Positions 23,374 to 32,345 of a DNA stretch of 36,625 nt are shown in pieces. The DNA comes from a virus, in IMG/VR virus record IMGVR_UViG_3300032893_000179, positions 1 to 36,625 of that record; one strand, written 5' to 3'. Numbering within the stretch: the stretch's first letter is position 1; the number at the start of each line of letters is the position of its first letter. The translations under genes and the position numbers were made by a program. The notes under the pieces are model-generated. The model saw only the letters and a list, made by a program, of their open reading frames with translations. It had not been told where the DNA came from and made no database searches.

Positions 23374-26300
23374 TTAATGTAGGAAGTTATCAAAGGCCGA
23401 TGTTCCACCTTCATTGACGGTCACGGAAGTAGGATTCGCTGTTGATACGCTGCCAGCATTCACACCATCATCCCCATAGACCAACGTGTTGTAAAAGTTA
23501 ATGGTGCCGGAAGGTGAACCGCTTGAATAAAGTCCGTATGGTGCCCCATAGTTCTGTCCCGACGTTCCGAATGTGCCGTTGCCATAACTGCTTGCCAGGA
23601 TCGTACTGTTGTAGTTGTTGACACGCAATGCCGCTGGAGCCAAGGTCACTGGAATAATGTTGTAATTAGTCGGACATAGGCATTCGTTGAATGTAATCCC
23701 GAACATGGACCCATTTTCATTGCCCGACGTACTAACGTTTTCAGCGTAATCAACGCCCACGCAGCATCCATTGAAGCGGCAGCCGTTGACGGTCCACATA
23801 TAGGCGGGAGATGCAAGCGTAGACCCTCCCGTGTTCACCGAAATCGCCCGCATGAAACCACTGTAGTCGTTGTCACGTAGAACGATGTCCGACCCACCCA
23901 CAAAGGCCGCGAAGCCCGTATTGGCTGCGGCAGGGACAAGGTAAAAAATGTATTGATCCTGAAACTGGAAATAGTTGTTCCCTTCCAAGGCACACTTATG
24001 GACGGTGACACGGTACGCAATTTCGCCCACACTGGCTCGCGATGAAGCCGGGTCCGGCGTCAAGGTCCATGGTCGGTCCACTGTAAGTTGAAGTCCGCTG
24101 CCTCCCGTGACGTACCGAGCTTGGGCAAAGCCTTTGCCATTGGTAATTATCACCTGGTAAGGATGAATCCAGGCCGCATGAGTGACTGACCCTGTACCTG
24201 TCAATGATCCAGTGCCGATAGTAGGGCTTGTCTGTGAGCCTGTCAGCGTCCCCGCAAATTCGATGGTATATGTCTGGACGCCGCTATTCGGATTCGTGTA
24301 AAGACGCACCACGGCATTGTTGGCACCAAGGACCGCTTGCACCACTGTTTGCACTGTCGATGCAGAAGCACCAGCCGCTATGGCGCTAGTAGTTCCTTGA
24401 GTGAAGGTGAGCGTGAATGTTCCCGTCGCCCCGGCACTGATCGTGACGTAATTGGCATCGTAGAACGTGATCGTGTTACTCGTGGCAGCCGCCACGTTGG
24501 TCACGTATTCCATGCCGTTATTTTCCCAATTAAAACTCTCTCCCTTGTTGGGATCGCCGCTAGTTCCACCTGCCTCGAACCACATGGGCGTTGAATAAAA
24601 GATCGTTTGGCAGGCATTGAAGGTCATGTCGCTGATTTCGCAATTCTGTGCCCACATGATGCGGCCTTGACAGTAATCCGCCTTTTTTGTGCTATTGAAG
24701 GTCCATGATGAACAAGTGCCGCAGCCAATAGCTTTGAACAACGTGAAGGCGACACCCGTATCCATGGGAGCCATTGCCAAGACGCCAGTCGAAGAGTTGT
24801 AGACGGCGGCTTGCCCGACAAGCGTAACCTTGTTGCGATTAGGCGCGGCATCGCTGGTGCCATACAGCATGATTGGATCGCCAACGGAAATAGGTAAATT
24901 GGTCTGCGTCGTGATCGTCACCGCCCGGATGGTAACAGTCCAGCTTGCGAATGTTCCTGAGCCACCTGTCAAGATTGGCGACAAGACGAGCGTAGTTCCG
25001 TTGTAGCTGACGATTGTGCCATAAATGTAGTTGCCGCCATTGAGCAAGATGACGGGCAAGCCAACGACGTTGGACGTGGGCAAGCCGGATACCGCGAAGG
25101 AGTAATTGGGGCCAGCATTAGGCGAACCGATAGTCAGGTTGGATGTCGATGTCGATGCGCCTGTATTCCACGACTGAAAATTCGCTCCGTCCGTTTCCGC
25201 GATGGTGAGCGATGTCGATGATGTATTCGTTGTCAGGCTGGCCTCGTGGCGGAAGACAGCATTGTTTACATAGACACCGCAAGTATCCGCCGTGAAGAAG
25301 AAAGCCGCTTCCGATGGGACTGTACCGCTACCGTCCGACGTACCGTAGTAGGTAAACCCGTCCACATAAAACTGGCCAGAATTGAGCGTGGCATTGCCTG
25401 AACCGCCGATAAAACCTTGACCGTGAATCGTGAGGTTCTTGTGGTAGATATTCGTCAGTGTGCCGTTGTAAGAAAACGGTCGAAGAGAACCGCCGTTTTC
25501 AGGCCCATTCTTACAGATGAGCGTGACGTTTTTTGTCGAGGACGCACTTACCAGGGCACCGCCCACGGCACCGCCTGCGGTCAACGTCGCTGCCGTAGTG
25601 TCCACGGTCAAGTCCGTCACCAGACCATAATCGTTACGGATAAGTCCGTCAGAAAAGCTTTCGCCTGCATAGGACGCCAGAACCGTGTTTTGCCCAGAAA
25701 TGCCAGTAAGCCAAACAGCATAACCGCCACCTACTTGAATGTTGTAAGCCGCACCAGCAGATGCCTTAAAGAGATAAGTTCCTGACGCCCCGCCCCTGGT
25801 CCCGAACACAATCTTGCCAGCGCCGCCACTAAGATCAGTTAAGGCAGAAGTTAATGCAGGCGTACAATCGAGGCCAGAATTAGGCTGTCCACTAGCCCCA
25901 TAGTCTCCCATGTAGACCGTTCCGCCCGCCGTCCAGTTATCCGCTGTGGCTATCACAACTGAGAGCGGTTGCGCCCATCCTCTCTTGTCACCGAAACCAT
26001 TATGCAGCCACACGTAATAAGTGGCTGATGTATCCGCTGTTGGCACAACAAAGTTGACGTGACACTCATTGAGTTCGACGGGCGTGAGCCATGCGCCTTG
26101 CGAGCCATCCGATTTGATCCAATAAATCCAACAGGAACATACGTCCCAAAAAGCGTAAGTCCCGCTACCGTTGGCTGTGGTGATATTAAGGACAAGAGTG
26201 GTTGTGCCGCCTACCGTCGTAGCGCTCGTCACGGTGCCGATCATGGACGCCACAAGGAGTCCTGTGGTTGTGACATTGGCTGGAGAGGGTGCCGTGAACG

Positions 26301-27048
26301 AATAATTGTTGAGCACCACCGTTTGACCGGCAGCATAGGTGCGTCCAGCAGGGACGGTAAGCGTTTGCGTACCAGTGGCAACCGTTAGCGATGTAGTGGA
26401 CCTGTCTGTGCTTGTTAAATTGCGCCCGGTGCAAGTGCAAGTTTCACCAACCACCACACGAGATTTGGCTTGACTTGCAGCAGATGGTGTAAAGAATACC
26501 TGGATGCTTTCCGTCTTGTTGACAGCTATAGGAAGGCCAACACCGTTACTGTTACTTGGCCATACTAAGTACATTCCCTTCGATACTTGGCTGGGGTCTA
26601 TGACAATGTTGGCGACATTCTTTGCCGTGTCTAACCAAGACGAACTAGGAAGGATGGCATTGACTAATGTTCCATTACCACTGTTCGTTTGCCCATAGGT
26701 CTTAAAAACTGTATCGCTAGTTAATTGCCATCCAGCTATCGCAAGAGTATCATTTTGCCCAGCTATCGGAGTGATAGCAGAAATTGCCGGTGCCGTACTT
26801 CCCGGTGTTCCTACGCTGCCAGGAGGGTTGAAGGGTGCCCATCCAAGAGGGGCAGCGGGATTGTCGGCGGGGTAGTCTACTCCAGCCGTGAGAGATGGCA
26901 GAGGTAATGTCGCGCCAGAAGAACGGACACCTACGCCAGCCGCAAAAGAACGCAGATGACGGCAACAATACGTCACCAGGCGGCACGTACAGGCCCATTT
27001 TGTCAAGGGATGAAGCCGACTGCGGCGTCTCTTCTTGGTCGCGATCAT
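23374..27048 (-). CDS. Large beta-helix tailspike protein
   Basis: 1224 aa, overlapping the portal stop as ATGA. The N-terminus is very basic (MIATKKRRRSRLHPLTKWAC). Residues ~60-320 are beta domains of IPT/TIG character (ISAITPIAGQNDTLAIAGWQ). At ~365-420 begins a pectate-lyase-like beta-helix: VYMGDYGASGQPNSGLDCTP followed by GGAGKIVFGTRGG and GTYLFKA, the pattern of phage tailspikes (DYGA.GD..DDT.A). Coil-like repeats continue, with a GTFTLTFTQGTTSAIAAGAS domain near residue 850 and further beta-helix near 1040-1180. It probably binds or cleaves a surface polysaccharide. The catalytic residues could not be assigned. Confidence 0.65.
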   Translation of the reverse strand: MIATKKRRRSRLHPLTKWACTCRLVTYCCRHLRSFAAGVGVRSSGATLPLPSLTAGVDYPADNPAAPLGWAPFNPPGSVGTPGSTAPAISAITPIAGQNDTLAIAGWQLTSDTVFKTYGQTNSGNGTLVNAILPSSSWLDTAKNVANIVIDPSQVSKGMYLVWPSNSNGVGLPIAVNKTESIQVFFTPSAASQAKSRVVVGETCTCTGRNLTSTDRSTTSLTVATGTQTLTVPAGRTYAAGQTVVLNNYSFTAPSPANVTTTGLLVASMIGTVTSATTVGGTTTLVLNITTANGSGTYAFWDVCSCWIYWIKSDGSQGAWLTPVELNECHVNFVVPTADTSATYYVWLHNGFGDKRGWAQPLSVVIATADNWTAGGTVYMGDYGASGQPNSGLDCTPALTSALTDLSGGAGKIVFGTRGGASGTYLFKASAGAAYNIQVGGGYAVWLTGISGQNTVLASYAGESFSDGLIRNDYGLVTDLTVDTTAATLTAGGAVGGALVSASSTKNVTLICKNGPENGGSLRPFSYNGTLTNIYHKNLTIHGQGFIGGSGNATLNSGQFYVDGFTYYGTSDGSGTVPSEAAFFFTADTCGVYVNNAVFRHEASLTTNTSSTSLTIAETDGANFQSWNTGASTSTSNLTIGSPNAGPNYSFAVSGLPTSNVVGLPVILLNGGNYIYGTIVSYNGTTLVLSPILTGGSGTFASWTVTIRAVTITTQTNLPISVGDPIMLYGTSDAAPNRNKVTLVGQAAVYNSSTGVLAMAPMDTGVAFTLFKAIGCGTCSSWTFNSTKKADYCQGRIMWAQNCEISDMTFNACQTIFYSTPMWFEAGGTSGDPNKGESFNWENNGMEYVTNVAAATSNTITFYDANYVTISAGATGTFTLTFTQGTTSAIAAGASASTVQTVVQAVLGANNAVVRLYTNPNSGVQTYTIEFAGTLTGSQTSPTIGTGSLTGTGSVTHAAWIHPYQVIITNGKGFAQARYVTGGSGLQLTVDRPWTLTPDPASSRASVGEIAYRVTVHKCALEGNNYFQFQDQYIFYLVPAAANTGFAAFVGGSDIVLRDNDYSGFMRAISVNTGGSTLASPAYMWTVNGCRFNGCCVGVDYAENVSTSGNENGSMFGITFNECLCPTNYNIIPVTLAPAALRVNNYNSTILASSYGNGTFGTSGQNYGAPYGLYSSGSPSGTINFYNTLVYGDDGVNAGSVSTANPTSVTVNEGGTSAFDNFLH

Positions 27049-29723
27049 TCGCCCTTGGCCTTTTTAACAATGTGGTCCACAATGTCGCGTGGCTTGAATA
27101 TGAAATTGGCGGTATCCATGCCGTATTGACTGGCTACGCGCTCGCGGTCTGCTGGCGACATCTTGCGCAGGAGCGCGACAAGCTGCTCCGTCTGATCCTC
27201 ATCGAACGTGAGCAAATGCTTGATCTGCAGCGCACCCGACGAAAAGCTCGGCGCCTTGAGGTGCCGCGACATCTTCGCCGCCTGTGTTGCGATCGTGCCC
27301 GAGGCCTTGATGCCGAGGCGCTCCTTGAGCCAGGCAAGGTCGGCGTGCGACAGGGATTCGAGCGCCTTGGCCATGTCCTTGAGATCCTGGGCGGTCGCCT
27401 TGCCGTGCATCAGTTCCCGGACGCCCTGCTCGATCTGGGCCGGCGTCATGTCCTCGGCGAACATTTTCTTGGTAGGCGCCGTGAGGACGCTGACCTGCTG
27501 GTCCGCGTTGGTGGCGACGAAGGGTGGAATGTAATTCGTGCCGCCAGGGGCATAGAGTTCCGGCCATTCTTTGGCCGCGCCCTCGGCGTGCTCCGTCACC
27601 TTCGGACCGACCATGATGCCAAAGCGGATGTATTCGTTGCCTTCGGCATCCTTGTCATGCCAGTTTGCCATCCAGGTTTCGGGCGCAATCGCGATGCGTC
27701 CAGGTTCTTGAATGGAACCCTGCCCGCGCGTGATGTTGTCCTCGCTCGAGTCCTGACAGATGACTTCTCCCTGCCCGGTTACTGTCAAGACTCCGAGGTA
27801 ATGCCCATAGGCGAAGTCCGCGCCTTTCTCTCTGCGGCTGCCATAGTCCTGAACCGGGCAGATCGTGTAACAGCCACGCTTACGAGCATCCCGCAAATCT
27901 TGGATGCTCATGCCACTTTTGGCTTCCACCTTGAGTCCGAGCGACTGAAGATAAGCGATGATTGCCTTTGGATTTGTGCTTTTCTGGACGTTGGTTCCGA
28001 GCGCCTTTTCCCATTCGCTGATTTTGTCGGGGCCGACGCCAAAGAGCTTGCCGGCGGTCATGGCCTGCGAGGCTCCGCATGAAAACTGGTTCGGCTGCAC
28101 GATGTCCGGGGCAGGCAACGGCGGCAGTTCTTCCACGAATGGACGGATTGTCGTCTTCTCTGCCTTTGCACCATTCTCCCCAAACATCGGCGCCTTGCGA
28201 AAGCCGGCGAGACGGTTTAACGCGAGGGCGCGTCCGTTGCCGTTCGTCTCGTGGTGCGCCGTTTCTTCCGCGGGCGTCTTTGGAGCCTCAGGCGTCGGAA
28301 TCTCAGGATTCGGAGGCGACGACCTTGTCGGGAAGAGATGATCCAGGCCCATCGGCCCCTCGCCCGCTCCCGACTGCTGCTGCGCCGGCTTTTTGAGCAT
28401 GTCTTCGGCGTCGGTGGCCCACGTGCGCCCGTAGCGCTCCTCCATCTCCTTGCGGGATAGCGGCCAGTCCATGTCGTAAAGGCCCTGGTCGATCGCCAGG
28501 CTTTCTTTGAGCTCGGCGTCATCCGTGCCCGTGAGCGTGCCGTGCGGCAGGTCAATGACGTCCGCGTAGTTGCCGGTCAGCATGTCGCGGATCAGCCCGT
28601 CCTCGTGATCGTTCAGGATGTTCTCGCACTGCTCGGCCAGCAGCCATTCCGCCTTGTTCGACTTGGCCTCGTGGATGGCCGATGAGCCGCGCACGGTGCC
28701 AGGGGCGCCCGTCAGGGCCTGGAGCGTGGCGAGCTGGATGGACAGAAAAATATCTTCCTGGCAGTCGCGCCGGAACGATGACCAGTATTCGTCCGAGCGC
28801 CCGGCCAGGTCCACCACCTCAAGTTTTACGCCCTCGGGGACCGCTGCCCACTGCTCCGAGCGCAGCTGCTTGAGGACATTTTCGACCGAGCTTTGCGTGT
28901 GCGCGGCGGGATAGGTTGCATAGGCGACCGGCCGGGCATACTTCTCGGCTACCACGGCGCGGAGCTTCGTCACGGCATCGAGGATCCAGTAGCGCCCGTA
29001 GGCAGCGCGCAGGTCGCTTGTCCCCGTGGGGTTGCCGTACATCGGCATGTTCTGCCAGATGATGAACTCATCCGGCGACCATATCTGCCCGCCGTTGTAG
29101 CGCAGACCCATGATGCCGGTGATGTTGCGGTACTCGTCCATGCGCGGCACAAGATCCTGATCGACGTCCTTCTGCTTCAGGTCGCGGAGCACGCGCTTGA
29201 GGAAAAATCGCTGTCGCCGGTCCCCGTCCTGGAAGGTCCAGATTTTCTCGTTGACGGAGTAACCATCCACGCAGCCTCCGGACAGGACGGACCAGATGAG
29301 CATCGGCACGGCGCCGTGAAAGCGCTTGGTCAGGTTCCACTCGATGAACTCGGCGTGTTCCTTTTGCTCGGGCCGGTCGCCGGCGGGGTGGATCTTGAGC
29401 TCGAGCCCCATGACGCCGAGGAGCTTGCCCAGCAGCGCGGCCTTGACGTTGGGATCCGAGAGCATGCGCCGATAAGCGCGGCGCATCTGCTGCGTTTCTT
29501 CCAGGTTCTGCCAGGCGTCATAGAAGGGGAGAAAGGCGAGGTTGGCCGCTGTGCTCTTAAGCTTTTCCGTCGTGTATTGCTGGCGGTCAGGACGTTCGCG
29601 TGAGAGGAAGGCCTGCGAGCTTGCCGGTGTGCCGCTGCCGTAAAAGTTGGCGCCGAAGCTTGTCGCCAGGCTAGAAAGGAACTGGCCGCTCACCTTGCCA
29701 ATCGAGGACCATACGGAAGGCAT
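27045..29723 (-). CDS. Portal protein (gp29/DUF935-like) fused to a C39-like cysteine peptidase
   Basis: 892 aa from the ATG at 29721-29723; an in-frame TTG at 29754-29756 adds 11 residues. Residues ~75-440 match Mu-like portals: RRAYRRMLSDPNVKAALLGK, HAEFIEWNLTKRFHGAVPML and WSPDEFIIWQNMPMYGNPTG, then AIHEAKSNKAEW. After a Pro/Ala linker, residues ~540-710 look like a papain-fold C39-type peptidase: QPNQFSCGASQAMTAGKLFG with Cys549, GADFAYGHYLGVLTV with His641, and ICQDSSED with Asp658, followed by an aromatic/Gly strand (FGIMVGP). The C-terminal ~180 residues are helical. The portal forms the packaging vertex. The peptidase may take part in prohead maturation, which is inference, and such a fusion is unusual. 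Confidence 0.75.
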   Translation of the reverse strand: MPSVWSSIGKVSGQFLSSLATSFGANFYGSGTPASSQAFLSRERPDRQQYTTEKLKSTAANLAFLPFYDAWQNLEETQQMRRAYRRMLSDPNVKAALLGKLLGVMGLELKIHPAGDRPEQKEHAEFIEWNLTKRFHGAVPMLIWSVLSGGCVDGYSVNEKIWTFQDGDRRQRFFLKRVLRDLKQKDVDQDLVPRMDEYRNITGIMGLRYNGGQIWSPDEFIIWQNMPMYGNPTGTSDLRAAYGRYWILDAVTKLRAVVAEKYARPVAYATYPAAHTQSSVENVLKQLRSEQWAAVPEGVKLEVVDLAGRSDEYWSSFRRDCQEDIFLSIQLATLQALTGAPGTVRGSSAIHEAKSNKAEWLLAEQCENILNDHEDGLIRDMLTGNYADVIDLPHGTLTGTDDAELKESLAIDQGLYDMDWPLSRKEMEERYGRTWATDAEDMLKKPAQQQSGAGEGPMGLDHLFPTRSSPPNPEIPTPEAPKTPAEETAHHETNGNGRALALNRLAGFRKAPMFGENGAKAEKTTIRPFVEELPPLPAPDIVQPNQFSCGASQAMTAGKLFGVGPDKISEWEKALGTNVQKSTNPKAIIAYLQSLGLKVEAKSGMSIQDLRDARKRGCYTICPVQDYGSRREKGADFAYGHYLGVLTVTGQGEVICQDSSEDNITRGQGSIQEPGRIAIAPETWMANWHDKDAEGNEYIRFGIMVGPKVTEHAEGAAKEWPELYAPGGTNYIPPFVATNADQQVSVLTAPTKKMFAEDMTPAQIEQGVRELMHGKATAQDLKDMAKALESLSHADLAWLKERLGIKASGTIATQAAKMSRHLKAPSFSSGALQIKHLLTFDEDQTEQLVALLRKMSPADRERVASQYGMDTANFIFKPRDIVDHIVKKAKGE

Positions 29724-29795
29724 CCGGAATACCTGAGAGGGACGGACACTGTCCAAAGTGTAATCGGAACGCTGACGATGGGATAGCCGTTATGT

Positions 29796-29812
29796 GTCTA
29801 CCGTAAGTAGAC
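29796..29812. promoter_or_regulatory. Palindrome GTCTAC-N5-GTAGAC upstream of portal gene
   Basis: On the minus strand the site reads AAACGTCTACTTACGGTAGAC. It matches the site at 17952-17972 (AAACGTCTACCTTCGGTAGAC on plus) at 19 of 21 positions. It is 73 nt from the portal ATG, oriented toward that gene as the other copy is toward the XRE-MuF operon. Confidence 0.5.
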
Positions 29813-29843
29813 GTTTCAAAAGTGCCGGGCAGGAAGGCGCAGC

Positions 29844-29884
29844 AAAAAACCCGCGCCGGCCAAGGACCACAAGCCGGACGCGGG
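29844..29884 (-). terminator. Rho-independent terminator
   Basis: On the minus strand CCCGCGTCCGGC pairs with GCCGGCGCGGG (one bulge) around a 12-nt loop and is followed directly by TTTTTT. It would end minus-strand transcripts coming from the terminase side, just before the portal promoter region. Confidence 0.75.
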
Positions 29885-30005
29885 CCGCTCTGACTCTCCA
29901 GTCAGCGCCCGGATGCTAACATGGCATCGCGCGCCTGTCCAATGGTATTTTCGAAATAGTCTTGCCGCTCGCCGCCTCCTTCGTGTAAAACAGGAGACGC
30001 GCATG

Positions 30006-30040
30006 AAAAGGCCCTGGACATCGCCCAGAAGTCCAGGGCC
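30006..30040 (-). terminator. Rho-independent terminator
   Basis: GGCCCTGGAC (30031-30040 on the complement) pairs perfectly with GTCCAGGGCC over 10 bp around an 11-nt loop, followed on the minus strand by TTTT. It is the first of two terminators in series between terminase and portal. Confidence 0.65.
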
Positions 30041-30473
30041 CGAATGCGAAGGTGGTCACGCACCGACGCGGAAGTCATCTTAGTGATTTCGCACGTCTGA
30101 CTGCAAGCCACCTTTCGAAAAAAGCCAATGTTCGGCAAAATGGCAATGGCGGGCTACTGCCTAAAATGTGCCCGCAAGAGGCTAACGCCTCGCCGCTCCG
30201 AGGGCTCCGGGCCCGGGCGGGGGCGGTGCTGCACAGCGCCTGAGGTCATGCTGGCATGATTTCCGCGCGGGTCGATTTCGTTCGACGTGTAGAAGGCACC
30301 GTCGCCGCCCTGGCCTGTTAGACCAAGGTGCCGGGTGCAAATTGCGGTCGCCGCCTTACCACCGGCGATTGATCCGCACGCTGCTTTGGCGTGTTGTTGT
30401 ATCCCCCGGTGAACGGGTCTTCTGAGTTTCCGAAGGGCAGTCCCAACCGGACTAACAGCCGGGGCGAATGCTG

Positions 30474-30494
30474 CCCCCATCCCCCATCCCCCAT
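30474..30494 (+). repeat. Three tandem copies of CCCCCAT
   Basis: Seven-base unit repeated exactly three times, followed by a degenerate fourth copy (CTTCCAT), just upstream of the small plus-strand membrane protein gene. Copy-number change would shift any frame crossing it. Confidence 0.7.
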
Positions 30495-30509
30495 CTTCCA
30501 TGGGATGCC

Positions 30510-30728
30510 ATGATCCTCATCGCCTTCGTCGCCTTTGTCTTCGCCTTCGTCATCGTCTCAGCCGTTATCCAGCACGTCAAGGAAACGCCGATCTGCCCGC
30601 ATTGTCGCGTGCGCGCCAAGTACCACATGAGCGAGGCGGGCTTCCTTCGCTATGGCTGGTATCAATGCCCGGTGTGCGGGAGAAGTGCTTTCAAGGACGG
30701 CCTGGGCGAGTGGCACATGCGCGGCTGA
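30510..30728 (+). CDS. Small membrane-anchored zinc-ribbon protein
   Basis: 72 aa from the ATG at 30510, chosen because it starts the hydrophobic segment; an earlier in-frame ATG at 30468 would add a Pro-rich leader. Residues 1-21 are a transmembrane helix (MILIAFVAFVFAFVIVSAVI). Then CPHC at ~29-32 and CPVC at ~53-56 form a zinc ribbon, ending FKDGLGEWHMRG. It is convergent with the terminase gene, ending one base before the terminase stop. Ribosome-binding site is weak. Function unknown; the N-in anchor and cytoplasmic ribbon suggest a small regulatory or exclusion-type protein only by topology. Confidence 0.5.
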   Translation: MILIAFVAFVFAFVIVSAVIQHVKETPICPHCRVRAKYHMSEAGFLRYGWYQCPVCGRSAFKDGLGEWHMRG

Positions 30729-32345
30729 TCACCATCCCATTTCCTGCATCTGCTTGTCCATCGACTTGTCCCCGCCGATGAACGCATCTGTCGGCGTCGT
30801 CTCCTCGCGCTTGCTGCGCTCGCGCGGCGCCTTGACCACCCAATCAAACAGCGTGCGATTGATGCCGGCTATCGCGAGGACGTAGGACACGGCACGATCA
30901 TCGAACATCCCCTCGGGCGCCTTGAGGGTAGCACCCTCGATGGACGATAGCTGCGCCCAGGTCGCGAACGAATGCAGGATCGTCTCCTTGTTCCGGAATG
31001 CGTCCGCCGTCTCGTCGTAGAGCATCGTCTTGCTTTTTGTCGTCGTCGCCCAGCCGGGCTTATCATCCAGGCCATGCAGAACCTGAATGTGCCCGTTGTC
31101 GCGCAGCCAGGCGATGACCGCGTGGCCGTGGTTGTTGAGTTCGATCATGGCAGGGGCGTGGTTGTAGAAGATACCGATCCGGTCAATGTGCGCCGCGAAG
31201 ACGCTCATCTCGATCTTGCCGCACAGACAGGCAACCTCCTCGCCGGTGCGTCGGTCAAGCACATGGGCCGCGCTGTCGTCGCTGGTGGGGTTGCCCTGCG
31301 CCGGGTCGGCGCCCATGACATACTGCCCGCCGATGGTCGGCGGCTTGTAGATGACAAGCTGAGGGATGGCCGGCGGGGGAGACGGCAAGGCGCCGGCGAC
31401 GGTCGGGTTGTACCAGGCGCGCAGCTCGGCGTCGGTCATGGGGCCCATGGGCTGGTAGCATTGCTCGAGCCATTGCGGAGCGAGGCGCTTGTCGAGAACG
31501 CGCGGCGCCAGGGCCTCGGTGTCGGTCGCGGGATACTCCTGGTGGATGTAATCGAGCGAGCCGCGCGTGGCCAAGCAAGTCCGGCACTCGTCCGCGTACC
31601 ATTCCGGCGTCCGGTCGGGTCGAGCGTGCCACGGCAGAAAGATCGGCTTGTAATTGGCCTGCCCTTCTTTCGCGGCCTTGTAGATTTTCTTGAACAGCGA
31701 CATGGGCCGCGCCTTATCCACCGTTGAGATGAGCACCAGCTTGCCGCCGGCGTCCACCGTTGGTTTTACGGCGTCGATCATCTGGCCGAGGCGTCCTTCC
31801 TCGGAGGATGAAGGAGGCAACACGTCGGCCTCGTCAATGACGGCCATGGTGCCTGTAAAAGAGCGCCCGCCCGTCGTGGGGAAGGAAAGAACGCGGCTGC
31901 CGTTGGCGAACTCGATCTCTTCGCTGTTTTGCCCTCTCACATTCTGCCGCATCCAGTCCGGTAAGCGGTCGTGCATTCCCGACAGACGCTCGATAAGTTC
32001 CTTCGACTCGCGCACGCCTTTGGAGAGCGCCACGACTTTCGCAATGGGATGAAACAGCATCGAGGACAGGATTTGCGCAAGGACGATCGCGGTGATGCCA
32101 AGCTGGCGGGCCTTGAGGGCGATGGCGAATTGGTTGTCGAGAATGTCTTGAAGGGCCTCGGCCTGCGCTGGCCACATATGGAATGGAATCCACGAGCGGG
32201 TTATGGAATCTTCGATGCGGCAATACGTGTTGATGAAGTAGTGCGGGCTACGCCGACACTTTTCCATTTCTATCCGGTGGCGCAGTTCCTCCGCTGCCCC
32301 CGGCTGCGATTGCAAGAGCGCGGTCAAGCTGTTCAAGTTGCTCAT
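30729..32345 (-). CDS. terL: Terminase large subunit
   Basis: 538 aa. The ATPase domain has KARQLGIT at 78-85 (Walker A type), and Walker B MAVIDEAD with Asp171-Glu172, followed by LVLISTVDKA (motif III-like). The nuclease domain has MGADPAQG with Asp347, IELNNHGHAV with Glu402 and FDDRAVSYVLA with Asp482/483, the acidic triad of RNase-H-fold terminase nucleases. It packages DNA through the portal. Its start at 32343-32345 overlaps the upstream small gene by 98 nt; a later ATG at 32265-32267 (MEKCRRSPHYF) would shorten the overlap to 20 nt. It is followed by a convergent plus-strand gene. Confidence 0.9.
   Translation of the reverse strand: MSNLNSLTALLQSQPGAAEELRHRIEMEKCRRSPHYFINTYCRIEDSITRSWIPFHMWPAQAEALQDILDNQFAIALKARQLGITAIVLAQILSSMLFHPIAKVVALSKGVRESKELIERLSGMHDRLPDWMRQNVRGQNSEEIEFANGSRVLSFPTTGGRSFTGTMAVIDEADVLPPSSSEEGRLGQMIDAVKPTVDAGGKLVLISTVDKARPMSLFKKIYKAAKEGQANYKPIFLPWHARPDRTPEWYADECRTCLATRGSLDYIHQEYPATDTEALAPRVLDKRLAPQWLEQCYQPMGPMTDAELRAWYNPTVAGALPSPPPAIPQLVIYKPPTIGGQYVMGADPAQGNPTSDDSAAHVLDRRTGEEVACLCGKIEMSVFAAHIDRIGIFYNHAPAMIELNNHGHAVIAWLRDNGHIQVLHGLDDKPGWATTTKSKTMLYDETADAFRNKETILHSFATWAQLSSIEGATLKAPEGMFDDRAVSYVLAIAGINRTLFDWVVKAPRERSKREETTPTDAFIGGDKSMDKQMQEMGW

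Larger units (their letters stand above)
29757..30509. other. Mostly non-coding region between portal and terminase
   Basis: This 753-nt stretch has no convincing large gene on either strand. It holds the operator-like palindrome, two minus-strand terminators and a triplicated 7-mer. One 55-60-aa minus frame (LGLPFGNSEDPFTGGYNN, ending at a TAA near 30325) and an adjacent frame (GGDGAFYTSNEIDPRGN) read like pieces of one decayed gene, but nothing matches a known family. A 39-codon plus ORF at 30140-30259 has a CLKC pair and is too short to judge. No tRNA fold was found. Confidence 0.5.

Noticed and set aside
30380-30470. tRNA-like T-loop sequence (CCCGTTCACCGGG) on the minus strand
   Set aside because: No acceptor, D-arm or anticodon stem of the proper lengths could be formed around it.
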